Below, in pieces: positions 34,556 to 46,133 of a stretch of 64,000 bases of DNA; position 1 is the first letter of the stretch, and every line of letters starts with the position of its first letter. The stretch is from Melampsora larici-populina 98AG31 (lineage: Eukaryota; Basidiomycota; Pucciniomycetes; Pucciniales; Melampsoraceae): the NCBI RefSeq assembly GCF_000204055.1, contig NW_006768845.1, positions 258,471 to 322,470 of the forward strand, in the 5' to 3' direction. The notes under the pieces were generated by a model. The model saw only the letters and a program-made list of their open reading frames with translations, made no database searches and had not been told where the DNA came from. The position numbers were made by a program, and so were the translations under genes.

Positions 34556-36219
34556 AAATCCATCAGCATTAAATTCATGAGAAGATAAACAGATGCAATA
34601 CTCTTTGATAAGAAGTTTCAATGTTTACTCGATCGTAACTCAGCTGGCTAGGAATTTGTATTTCTTTGTATTTCTTGTTTGATTCTGATGAAAGTCAATC
34701 ACGTTCAATTTGGTTAACATCCATATAGTTTTGGAGCCAGAGCTGGTATACTTGCTTCAGCATGATAATGCAGCACCTTCTGCTTCTGACAAGAATGTTA
34801 TGATGATGATGTGTTCTTCTTTGCATATTACTGGGTGCATGGTATCGACGGATATAATATGTGCAAACTTTAATGACGAGAATAAGTTTTGTCCAACGAC
34901 TGATCCCATCGATGTTCCTTCACAATTCCATCACATCTGAAGCCAAAATGGTGCCTGGTCACCTCTGGTTTTTATGATGTTGGCCCGGGCCAGGTCTCGC
35001 GCCATCGGACTCTCCATCGGCCTTTCAATTCCTTTTAAAAGTGCGGTTAGCTTTTCATTACAGACAATGTTGTGGTTTTTAGTGATGGTAATGTAAATGG
35101 AGATATAAAGAGGGATAAATCAATGTTGTAAATTCTCTATAATCAATGATATCGTAAAGATAAAAGTGTTCTCCAGTTATCATATGATAGCTAATTAGGT
35201 TCAAATTGAGATAGAATATCTACTTACAATTGGCTATGAAGAATCACTTGATATCTTTACAACTTTGAGTTCTCATAAATTTTCCAGACCTCTGATAAGT
35301 TTGCAGTTTTATGTGGAATGGAGGAATTCTTGGACCAGAGGAGATAAATCTTCCATTTAATTGAAGTGTGAACAGTGTTTTTCCTTTCACTGACCCTAAC
35401 CCTTTGTGACCGCTTCATGTTGGTCACCAATTTCCAACGTGCATTTATTAGAAACTATCAGGCTACCCACAAGATTTTGGGAAAAGCCCAATATAAAAAG
35501 ATGTTCAAATTCCCGTAACTTACATCCTGGTGTACTTCTCCTTGACTTAGACTTTAGGGACACTTTTCTTTGTGATACCATACACCAGGGGTTATCATAA
35601 ATCATCTGTTTGGCAAGTAGGGGCTCAGTTAATCAAAACATGGTGCGTAAATTACTGGTCTCTCAGATATGTATGTACATGAGATACTTCTGGAAAAGAG
35701 ATTCAAGGAACAAAGAAGGAGAGAGTAAAGAGGAAGGAGAAAGAAACAAAAGAAACATCTGCGTTGGTCTTCAAAGGACAATTTATGTATAGCACACAAT
35801 GTATGTCGAAATGAGAAGCCGGCATCTAAGCTATGAAGCGTGAGAACGACTGTACGGAGCAAGCTGTTCAAAGAATAAAACACCATCATGGGCAAGGAAC
35901 GACAACATTTATCTGCAAGAGACAGGGTATCCGGTTTTGAAGGATCAAGACATGTGTCTAGTTTTCATTAATTTTGAGGTGTACATTGGTCACATTCTAA
36001 ATGCCATGTGCAACATCGTCAGGTCCGATCCATGAAAAGCAGAAATAAGTAACAAGTTGAGACCACAAATGAGTTGGAGGTAAACTTACGCTGGTTAAGA
36101 TGCCGGGCAGTGCAACGGTAGACGTCCCGGGCTGCTGGGTTCCCTTTGAAGCAAACTTTTGTTCAAAAAATACAGTAAGTAGAGTTCAACATTTTCAAAA
36201 GGTCAGTAGGCAGCTCAAA
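34556..36219. other. Intergenic, no supported gene
   Basis: The stretch contains a polypurine run near 35,715-35,755 and a GC-rich patch at 36,110-36,150 with a weak tRNA-like look. No coding frame or transposon end is supported. Confidence 0.4.
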
Positions 36220-36829
36220 TTATCTAGAACCGAAGTGGACAGTCCAAGTCTTTTTGCCTGAGGATATAAGATGAAAATTGACTCAACAGTAAGGTCTACC
36301 TGGAGAGCTATCCGCATTCGTGTCCGTCCCCGCGTCGCAATCCAATGATCCATTTGTAGTCAATGGATGGGGGCCAATACAGCCGCTAGCAGCTGTGAGA
36401 TGATTCAACGAAAGAAGAGGTCAGCAGTCAGTCGGTCATACATTGATTCAAGACGAGAAATTTGTTTCGCACAAGGTGATTTCCCATCCCCCCTTTTGCA
36501 CACCTTACACAGATAAGTGTGCTTGATGTTGTCAGAATCTATTGTACCACACTCTTTTGGTAGTAAATTGTTTTCGAACGGAAGGTATATACATGTTTGC
36601 GTCAGTTAACCATATCCCTGAAGATGATAGAAATGGTTTCGAAGAAGTGAAAAACCACAGGCTGCGGGGAAATTTTAGACTGACTATTTTGATTTTGATT
36701 AGCACTCGATGGTAATTCCCAGACCCGGTTGCATTCTATAGCGTCTGCAAAGATGTGAGAACCGAGATTTCCTGCGAGAAGAAACACGAGCGCAAGGAAA
36801 AAAATAGGGTTCGTTTGTGTGCAAAACAT
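36220..36829 (-). CDS. Small secreted cysteine-containing protein, four exons
   Basis: The exons on the minus strand are 36829-36611, 36538-36442, 36392-36300 and 36257-36220, with introns of 72, 49 and 42 nt. All phases close, giving 148 aa. The start MFCTQTNPIFFLALVFLLAG is a clear signal peptide, with cleavage likely after HIFADA. The mature part has cysteines in IECNRVW, LICVRCAKGG, SGCIGPH and LDCDAG, and ends in a basic KKTWTVHFGSR. Size, signal peptide, cysteines and short introns match the profile of rust small secreted proteins, many of which act in the host. No function can be assigned. The first intron is the least certain boundary; the second and third have good acceptors (CTCACAG, CCTCAG). 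Confidence 0.6.
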
Positions 36830-37751
36830 ATTGAAATTTGAAATGTTTTTGGTGATATTGACAGTGGAAAAATAGAAACTCTTGATGAAGGGAAGGCAAG
36901 TTCAGATATAGGAAATGGAGGATATGCGTTATGCCTGTCTGACAAAAGCAGGTTTATATGCCAGTCACACATAAAAAAGATATCAGCCAGTTGCGGAAAC
37001 ATAGATACCTCTGGGTCCAAATTCCTGTTGACATAACCCTTGCACCCTGTTACGGAGTTCCTGGCAAACTTAACTGGTCCCTGGGTTCAATGAGGACGCT
37101 GCGAAGGCTACCCAGAATGCGGCGAGTACACCGTGGGGAAACTTTTGACGATGAGCACGTACATGGCGTTTCAATGTGGCCCTCACTAAGCTTATGGCGC
37201 GGCGAACGCGCTCGTGAGGGGAGAAGCTTGCCCTCACCCAAATCTGCCATGTACCCACGACGCAGGCGCAAGATCGCGGCGGCGTAACATGACTACAACC
37301 TACACATGAGATGAATGCCTGTCTTCCAATCTCATGCGCATGGTACGGATAGCATGTCTGAAGCCACTTGTTTTAACCAGAGAGGACAGCCAGCTTTTGA
37401 CGACCAATATACGGACGAAATCACGAAGACTCGAGACAAATTGCTTGCAAAGTAGATTGCATCATGTACAAGACACTGGCAGGAAGGCTCATACCATGTC
37501 ATTCTCAGATTGCATGAGTCTTTCCATTACACCTCTATGCCCTTTTGATTTCTGTCTATGCTTTGGACTACCGGGGCATTGCAGTGTGTCAGGGAGCTTT
37601 TGGTGTGATGGGATTCTTGGTAGCTCTTGTTGACTAAAACTCCAGGGTTACGTTATGTCAGTGCGAAATCTGAAAAAAGGTTGTGATATCTTGGGTTTGG
37701 ATTCCCCTTTCTCCTCGATCAAACTTCGATTCAAGAATTCCAATTCAAGAA
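36830..37751. other. Intergenic with a GC-rich island
   Basis: A GC-rich segment at about 37,080-37,290 stands out from its AT-rich surroundings and has open frames in several registers, as GC-rich repeats do. I do not support a gene. The right end is the PEX14 promoter. Confidence 0.4.
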
Positions 37752-38971
37752 ATGTCAACTTCAGCCGTAAACTTGAGGGAACCATTAATCACCTCAGCTG
37801 TTTCGTTTCTTCAAGATCCAAATGTAGCTTCATCATCACTTGCCAAACGATTAGCATTTTTAGAATCAAAAGGTTTAACCGAATTCGAAAGAGATGAAGC
37901 TATTCGTAGAGTATCGAGTTTGAACCATTCATCAACTTTTAATCGCTCAAGAGGTAATCAAGGTTATGATTTTGATCATCGGCTTCAACAACAAGTTGGT
38001 CGGGATTGGAGGGATTGGTTTATTATGTCAGTGATTGGAGGTGGGATTGGATATATAGCTATCAGCTTATTCAAGGTGATGTTTACATTTCAATTTCTCA
38101 AGTTTTTCTCTCATAACATTGACTAACGTTTTTGTTCTTGATCATTTAGAAATTCATCATACCAGCTCTTGAACCTCCAACTCAAACAGAACTGGATGAA
38201 GCTAAATCACGCTTAGAAGCAAAATTTGATGAGATCTCAAAAACATTGAATTCAATTGAATCGGATACAAATCTAATCAAGGAAGAATTTAAAGAACAAG
38301 ATCAAAGATTAAATCAATCGATTGAGACAGTAGAAATGACTGTTAAAGATTGTATACAAAGTGAAAAGAAGAGAGATGAAGAGATTCAAGCTATCGAAGA
38401 AGAAGTTAAGCAATTGAAAAAAACGATCACTCTTGTAAGTCTTCAATACCTCTTCCGATCGATTGATTTGCAGTTTGCCCAGAAATAATTGACATCTCAA
38501 CTATTTGTTGGGCTTGTATAGATGTTGGAAAACAATAAAGAGTCCCAAACTTCAATGATATTAGAACTTCAAACTGAATTGAGATCACTTAAATCTTTAC
38601 TCGGATCTCGTGCTCCACAGGCCAGCACAACGCCTACAACTACACCCAATCGATTTGGCCCATTTAGACCTCCAGGTATTCCAGCATGGCAATTATCAAC
38701 TACAACTTCCAGTTTAGATTCAACAGTTTTACCCCCCAATATTTCAAATCAAACTAATCATCAGCATTCCTCGCCAAATGTGCCGAATTTGGAAAATGAA
38801 GATGGATCGAAGTCTTTGGATCTTAAAACAAATGGGAATGGTGTCTTGAAATCTAGTGTACCTTTTGATGAAGATGATGATCAACCACTTGATCAATCAC
38901 AAAAGCCCAATCTCAATAATTCAAATCAAGATAACGTTCAGGTGGAGAAGAGTGATGATTTGATGTCTTGA
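37752..38971 (+). CDS. PEX14: Peroxisomal membrane protein peroxin 14
   Basis: Three exons (37752-38075, 38150-38434 and 38522-38971) are separated by introns of 74 nt (branch GACTAAC) and 87 nt, both phase 0. The product is 352 aa. Residues 8-52 are the conserved Pex14 N-terminal domain (LREPLITSAVSFLQDP, LAKRLAFLESKGLTEFE) that binds the WxxxF/Y motifs of the cargo receptor Pex5 and also Pex13/Pex19. One transmembrane segment follows near residues 89-107 (WFIMSVIGGGIGYIAISLF). Then comes a long coiled coil (about 120-225) and a disordered Asn/Ser/Thr-rich acidic tail. The protein is the docking component of the peroxisomal matrix import pore. Confidence 0.93.
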
Positions 38972-39477
38972 TGATCTCCAGAATCAAAAGTCGCAATTGT
39001 TTTTTTTTGTTAAAGTAGTCCAATAGTTATTGTTTCGTGTTATCCGATATACATCATAAAACAAGGCAAATCAGGTTGATTGTACCAATATCAAATTATT
39101 AAACAAGATAAGTATTTTTTCTAAGCTTTTTGAAATGAAAGATATCAGATGAATTGGCACAGAAAGAAAACTGTAGTCTAGAGCTCTGTCTGGCATCTAT
39201 AGAATGACCTGGGGAGTAATATGTCAAATAGTTTTTTGTAAAGAGGTTTTTGAATGCATGGAGTTTGGTGGCCTGTGTTTCATGCATCCTTGGCACTGCA
39301 ATAATAATATATTTTGCCATGGTGAAAAATAATTGTATTTATGGAAAAATGATTGATAAAAAAATGTTTCTGCAGTTGAGGGCTCATTTTTGGCCCAACA
39401 TTCTCAAAAAGGATATGGTGAGAAACATAATTTTGTCCTGGAATGTTTTTTTGGAGTTCCTGAAAGGATTTCACTTA

Positions 39478-40044
39478 TTAAACTTAACTAAGTCCCTTGC
39501 CAAAGGCCTGGGGCTTCAGCAAGGGACTTACCACGGCAAACGGATTGCTCACATGAGAAGTAGCCTGTATTGGCTCAAAAATCTTGACAGCAGCTTATTG
39601 TTTTTTGAGGCAATCAACCTTCCTCAGTGCAAAAGGAAAGGAGTATGGCAAAGAGCCTCTACATACACTGGAACTTCAATCTTACTTGTATCAGTACGTC
39701 TCCTTTCAGCTGATAGACTAGTGGTCATTCTCACCAATTTTTGACAAATACAGGCTTTGAGTGCTCCCACTGTGTAGAAAATTGTGAGACAGACTCATCT
39801 AGTACATGAGCCAAAAGCAGGAGCTCCAGACAAGATTTGGAGGAACTTGAAATTGGATCATATGTAATGAATGATTGGCGTCTTCCTTTTACTTTGCTTC
39901 AAGTCCTGGTTATTTAGAAACAAAACAAGAATTTTGAAGTAGTGTTTTTTGAGCCAATAGAGGCTACTTCTCATGAAAGAAATCTGTTTTTTGTGGGTCC
40001 CTTGCTGAAGCCACAGGCCTTTTTCAAGGGACTTAGTTAAGTTT
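39478..40044. repeat. Foldback element with about 100-bp inverted arms
   Basis: Left arm 39,478-39,582 and right arm 39,944-40,044 are inverted copies: AACTTAACTAAGTCCCTTG outside, then GGCTTCAGCAAGGGAC, and CATGAGAAGTAGCCT inside. The 360-bp centre has no coding capacity. The outer ends both carry TTAA, which could be a target duplication but is also part of the arm similarity. It is a miniature inverted-repeat element of undecided superfamily. Confidence 0.65.
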
Positions 40045-40947
40045 GTTTATTAATCAGCAACTCCGCAAGCAATTTCTAATACTTGTTCTTTTTTTTTGAA
40101 AGCTCACAGGAGTTCAAAAAAATCTGGAAAGATCTGGGAAGCTCAGAGATGCCCTTTGTGATGTGTAGAGAATTTTTAATTTTTTGGTTCCTTTGGCATG
40201 GATAGATGGAAGATATAACATCACAAGTTGCTCTCTGCTTGCCTCATGAATTGCAAATGGATTTTGGGTCACAAATGTATCAAAATCCAACAGATTGTCT
40301 CTAAAACACTTCCAGATAATAGGGGGTTTCAAGTCAATAAGTTTACGATATTTTACAGTCCAGCAAGTTGTCCGGTGTTGCAAAATATACCTTACATTTA
40401 AAAAAATCAGGACACCTGAAAGGTATCCCAAATACTGCTGACCATATATTTGCAGAAAAAAAACACTATAAAATTTAAAAAACTCGTTATTTTTTTAAAA
40501 AATTCCACAAATATTTTCTGACTTGAAACCCCCTAATGTCTTATCCTCCATTGTGTTGCATAGTCTTTTTGGGTGGATTTGGAGCCTTGAAAATGTTAGA
40601 AGCTTCTATATAGTCTTAACAAACAGGCATTTACCTGCTGAGCCAGAAAAATTCCCCAAAAAAATGTTTGACAAAGGGGGAATTTGTCAGAGTTTAGGTA
40701 TTCTATCTCATAATGTAGTTTATGTAACAATAAATTATGATTCACACCCTAAACACTTGTTCTAATTCCCATTTCACATTTCACAAGTTTAGATGTTTTG
40801 TTTCTTTATCATTACACAAATATTTAACCATTTCCAGCCTAATGTAAACCTGTGTACCAGTTGTTTTATTTCATATTTGAACTACTGACAGAGCGTCTCT
40901 ATAGGGTCTCTCTTCATTTAAGACTTTCTTACCCAATCTTGGGTGAA

Positions 40948-41551
40948 GGTGAGTACTTGAGGTCTTGTGGGTTCTGTGGAGTTTGATTCAAAGTTTGGTC
41001 AGAATCATACTGATCCCTGCTAGGACCCAGGAATTCTCCTGTAGAGGTTGGTGTCAAAACCCAATTTTGGGTTTTTGGGCTCTATACTACACACCAGTGC
41101 TCAGCCCAAGTTCCAAAGCACCTCAAGAGATGCATATGGGTGAGGGCTATCCAAAAATACGGGTCAGAGCCGCACTGCTGTGCTCACTGAGGTGTAGATT
41201 GCAAAGGCACAATTTTGTTTTTGGCTTGCAAAGCCCAATTCCAATGTTCAATTTCTGACTGTTAGATTTGAATATCTCAGCATAAAGAGGTGCCACAGGG
41301 TTGAAAGTATGTTCATTTGAAATCTCTTGTCTAGGCGTATGTGTCAAATACTGTTGCTTTTATAGAAGTGTAGGGGAGTGTGTCTACATATCACTCAAAA
41401 ACTTTGGAAAATCAATGTCAGGATTTTTGACACCAACCTCTACAGAAGCATTCCTGGGTCCTTCCCTGCTCTGGCAGGTGAGTACTTGAGATTTTGTGGG
41501 ATTTGTAGAGTTTGATCCAAAGTTTAGTCTGGATCATAATTATCCCTGCTC
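40948..41551. repeat. Cluster of 73-bp direct repeats and 40-bp inverted repeats
   Basis: A unit beginning GGTGAGTACTTGAG and ending ATCCCTGCT occurs at about 40,948-41,020 and again at 41,478-41,551 in the same orientation. Between them, a block with AGAGGTTGGTGTCAAAA (about 41,044-41,060) is repeated inverted at about 41,427-41,443. This looks like nested or rearranged small transposon pieces. Confidence 0.6.
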
Positions 41552-42384
41552 TGACAGGTTCACCTGATTGTAAGAAAATTGTCCTTCACTTCTCATATTT
41601 TTTTGGATTTTTCTTTCCACTTTTGGAGGCTAAATTCAGTGAGAAAATTTTGCATTTGTATGAATTATGACTGGAAAAGCTTGAGAATTACCAAATTGAG
41701 TGCTTGTGTTTATCTACATCAGCCAAAATCTCCCAACAAGAGGAGCATAACTCAATTTGACTGACCTGAATTTTTCAGATTTTATGGACCGATATCAAGC
41801 ATGCCATAACAATTCCTAGTTTCAATCATTTTTCACTATGGAAAAATACATTATCTTCAGAGTGTGGGGAATTCTTGCATCAAAGGGCATAGAGCCTGCA
41901 TATATTCAAAAAATTGACAGGTGTTCTCCTCACATTAGGATCTAGGGTGGAATCAAATAAGTAAGAGATATAGTTTCAATCTGACATCTTCCCAGTTTTC
42001 CTCTGTCTAACATCTCTTCTGGGATCAAATTGTTCATTTTCCTCAAGTTTTTTCTTGGAAAGTTCCAACCATCTTGAAAAGTATCACCGGTTTTATCGGC
42101 TTTTTTAGGATGTACAGGGTTTAAAGCCTTCAAGGCTCCAAAAGAAGGCGGAGTTATGCATAAGCATAATTTACAAGCTACTGTAGTCATGTCTTGCATC
42201 TTTATATTGTTGAAGGATGATGCAACTAACTCAGGTCCAAGTTCTTGGCAGAGCTTATCAAATCACCTATCAATTTGAATTTTCAAGGACAACCCTTCAA
42301 ACTTGGATGACCCTGGCCTCAGAGCAATTTCTAAGACATTGATTGAATTGTCCACCTATTGCTCCTTCATCTGATCACACACAG

Positions 42385-43640
42385 GATTTGACTCCACCAA
42401 TTAGTGCTTCCAGTTGTTCATCTCTGTATCATCAACTACCAATCTGATGCAGATTAAAGTTCCACCAGAAATTCCAGACCCACCAATATCCATTGTTGAT
42501 TTTTCACATGCTCTTGTATTACATTCAGCTCAAGACAATCAAGCATTAGTACAACTATCACCTCCTCTACCACCTGTTCTGGCCAAGGATTCTTGGGATT
42601 GGCAACCAGGCACACTTCTGGTGCCCAACAATATCTCCAGTGTGATTGATCCAGAAGATATTTTACCACCTGAATCAAAATGCTGCCATACTCATGCATC
42701 TCACCAACAGAATTGTATTACTTGAAAAAAGAAGGCCTGATCTGTGGGTAATTCAATGACTCCCAAACAGCTCAATTCCCAAATGCAAATCATCACTCCT
42801 GATCTCATTCTGACTCAATTAAATTCACTCAGAATCACTGGAACAGTGAAATAAGTTGATATTGATCCTAAAACCCACCTTCAAGCTCTAAAATCCGACA
42901 AAAAAATTGATTGGTGTAAAGCTATTGATAATGAGCTGGAAAAAATGGATTGGAGGAAGGTTTGAGATGTGGTGGAGCTACCACCAGGTAATAAAACAAT
43001 TGGTACAGCTTGAATTTTTAAAAAGAAAATGGGGGGAGATGGTGAATTGATTAACTTTAAAGCTTGCTTGTGTGTACAGGGCTTTTTGCAGGAGTATGGT
43101 GAAGATTATAAGGAAAGCTTTGCCACAACCAGCAAATCGGAAAATTTAAGGACTGTTAATAGAATGGCAGCAGTAGATGATCTTGAAGTACATCAAATGG
43201 ATGTGGTAGCAGCCTTTTTGGATGGTTCACCAGAAGATACTATCTATGTGAAAATACTTGAAGGCTTACTTGTTGAACAAGATACTTCAACATCAGTATT
43301 GAAATTGAATTTGGTGTTGTACAGATTAAAAAAGCACCCAAGGTGTGGACTACTCACTTATCAAATAAGCTAGAGATTAAACAAGAAGATATACCTCTTT
43401 CAAATTTAGACAAGCAAGGTGCTATATTGGTATCAAGGAATGATTTTTTCAATCAAGAACACGCCATGTAGATATAAAATATCATTGGTTAAGGGAACTG
43501 GAAGCAAGTGAACAACTCAAAGTAACGTATGTTCCAACAGATGACATGATTGCAGATATTTCAACAAAAGCATTAACACCAGCCAAGCGTAGGAATTTTT
43601 GTTTGTTGATGGGATCAGACGATGTAGCAAAGACGGGGGA
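42385..43640 (+). pseudogene. Decayed Ty1/copia retrotransposon polyprotein
   Basis: Fragments in order match a copia polyprotein but are broken by stops and frame changes. Reverse-transcriptase start: DWCKAIDNELEKMDW, KTIGTA-stop-IFKKK. RT core: FKACLCVQGFLQEYGEDY, ESFATTSKSENLR, VHQMDVVAAFLDG, LVLYRLKK. RNase H end: DIKYHWLRELEASEQL, VPTDDMIADISTKAL. The YxDD catalytic block and the integrase are missing or not recognised. The element is therefore incapable of transposing. Confidence 0.8.
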
Positions 43641-43880
43641 AACTGAGATTGGTAATCTCAGACACGCTTTATTATCATGCACTTATGTTATTCTTTTGCT
43701 TACATCACTTATCTGTAATGACGGAATGATTTTGAGTTCCTATAAAAGGTCCTTCACATCTATCATTGCACCTCTTTCTTTTTTTCAAACTCAAATTTAT
43801 TTTTACAATCTTTGTCTTTTCTCAAATTTCCATTTCTCTTCGATCAAGTGTGTCAGCCTTTATACAAAAGCTGATAACCT
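43640..43880 (+). repeat. Probable 3' LTR of the copia relic
   Basis: A purine-rich GACGGGGGAAACTGAG precedes a TGAGATTGGTAATCTCA start. About 100 bp on, CCTATAAAAGG gives a good TATA box, as expected for an LTR placed right after the RNase H end. No 5' copy was found in the window, so the right border is a guess. Confidence 0.35.
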
Positions 43881-46133
43881 GAACAACACAGGTTATCTTT
43901 TTCAATCTGTGAACTCAAAGGTTGTTGACATACTCAAGGATCGGATCTCTGGGGAGGATACCGCAGGCCAACCAAATGTAGCAGGGCGTATGTTGGCGCG
44001 TCTGATGGCGCTCAATGACAAGACAAAGGCTTCTCAAAATGCCGAGATTTTGCCAGTCGGGACGATCAGACGAGTCATGACGATCAAAGTCATGATCGAG
44101 GTTGAATACCATGGCTCCAAAGCGACTTCCTCGACCTTCATCCGCGCTGCATGCACCTTTTCCAAGACATTCGTCGTGAGCTTGATGGTGATTTATGAGG
44201 CTGTCAATTGTGAATGGTGCACGAGTGATGAAGGAGTTGATCCTGAAAAGAAGTGATGTGGTAAAGAAGTAGAATCCACTTTGCCTGTTGAATTTGGGCC
44301 AGCTTTGACAATGAAGCGATCTCAGATTGTTCAGTTTGTCCTCACTGTCACATAGCAGGTTTCCGATCATCGCATGTGTTTGTGTTCGTCTGAACGTTTT
44401 TTATCTATTCCAGTTGATTTACCCGCCCGCGCGGACGTCATGATGAGCTTGATGAGCAAACGGTTCTCGTATGCTTGGTTTTCATTTTTTCTTTCGCGTG
44501 ATGCAAACTGGGGATACGTTATAAATCCATATGTTCGACACTCTTTATATCGTTGTCATATGTGAACTCTTGTTTGAAGTTTGTTGTCGACTTTTCTCTT
44601 TTTGTTCAACTAGTCTTCTTGTTGTTATACGATCATCAGCTTTTTCTTTGGTTGAAGAATGGTAAATAGCTTATAGGAAAAGTCTCGGGGGAAATCCCGT
44701 ATTCGCAAACCACGAGGTTTACCTGAACTCTTCACCGGACTCACTTGTTTCCGTCCGAACTTCCTTGTATCGACAAGCTTTGAAACAGGTTGAAACTGTT
44801 AACACACATTAACGGTACACAAATATTAAAAAGGGGATATAGATGTGGCAGTCCAACCCTGGACATCACACCAAGCCACGCAGTATAGAAGCGTTACAAT
44901 TCTCGATCGTCAAAAGAGGGCATACAAAAGTTTGACAAGTACATATGTACCTAAGTTTCAGCATGCCACGACAGCAAAATTAACTCCTGCCTTGAATCCC
45001 CTTGGTACTCACCGGTGGGTTGCTCTTAATTTGTGCTTGGTTCCGGAATCCGCAGTGTAGTCTCTTTACTTCGTCGCAGTTTCTACATATTTGTTTCAAT
45101 CTACCCAACTTATTATTTGGTGGAAACCTTAAATGACAAAAATCCCTCAGAACACAGTGAACTTCCTTGCAGTACTGTATGCTGTATACAATAGAAGGAC
45201 CAAACGTACAGAGGTCTCACAGCGTCCAAGTGGCAGCTTCCCACCCCCAAAAACGAACAAAAAGGGATATCTCCTAAGCTTAACTGATATCTCCACAGAT
45301 TTCTCCTGATCTCTCCTTGGCCTCTCCCCGCGGGCCTAATGCTCAAAGATAGCGCTCTCACGAAGTCTCACTGATAGTAACACGCTTTTCTCCGCAATCT
45401 TCAACTCCGATGCTCTGGAGGTCTGACTTTACTGTCCATCTCATACGCTGTGTAAACTTTAAAGCAGCAGCGCAAAGCATACCCCTTGAATCTAGAGGCT
45501 TGAATTCGCCAACTGTTTCAAACCGTTATTCAACACACCGGTGATTCAACATTGTAGATTTAGACCTTGACGCCTATCTACCCACAATAATATCTGTAAA
45601 CGCTCAATCCGCTGTATCACCGCAGCATTCCAAACTATTAAATTTGTAATGCGCTTTGAATTTATGTATAATCAAAATCATGTGTACACGTGCTCAATTT
45701 CTTTATGCGCTCATCCTTTTTTCATACCGTATCTTATACTTTCATCGTCGAAACTAATATAGATTCTGAAAGGGATTATGCGTGTAAATCTTTTCCAGCC
45801 AGGAATTGTTTTGAGCACGTCTCATCATTTGCATATTTATATTCAAATTACCTAAAATTTCACGTTGCACGAATTCAATAAACCGTGGAAACGTGCCACC
45901 AAACCTTACTCACTTAACGCATTCAGTATCACGTGGAGGTTATTGTAAGTTACTCCTGCTGCGTTACCCACTCTTGAGAAGGCGTTTTACTCAGGATATT
46001 TAAGGACAACTACATTCCTATCATCGCAAGGAAAAGATTGAAAAGCGAGTGGGGGAGAGACATTAGAGTGTTTTTTTACCTCGACCATCGGAATATTTTG
46101 TTTAGTGTTCTCGACTTTATTTTTAGATTAGAA
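43881..46133. other. Intergenic, no supported gene
   Basis: Two overlapping frames (plus to 44,256; minus 44,370-43,915) are open by composition only. No family or splice support was found. The right end holds the promoter of the MFS transporter gene. Confidence 0.4.

Larger units (their letters stand above)
38972..42380. other. Repeat-rich intergenic region
   Basis: No intact gene is seen. The stretch contains a foldback repeat (39,478-40,044), a mixed direct/inverted repeat cluster (40,948-41,551) and scattered short frames, and it leads into a decayed copia element. Confidence 0.5.

Noticed and set aside
36099..36160. tRNA-like sequence with AGTGCAACGGTAG and GGGTTCCC
   Set aside because: The B box is truncated and no cloverleaf can be drawn, so I did not call a tRNA.
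36958..37287. A 109-codon arginine-rich frame
   Set aside because: It coincides with a short GC-rich island and has open shadows on the other strand. The composition is not protein-like.
39250..39744. A 164-codon frame with a hydrophobic start
   Set aside because: It overlaps the left arm of the foldback repeat and stops within it. The hydrophobic start is probably chance in AT-rich DNA.
43546..44256. A 236-codon plus-strand frame and an overlapping 151-codon minus-strand frame
   Set aside because: The first part is the copia RNase H end read through into its LTR. Beyond that neither frame has family features or splice support.
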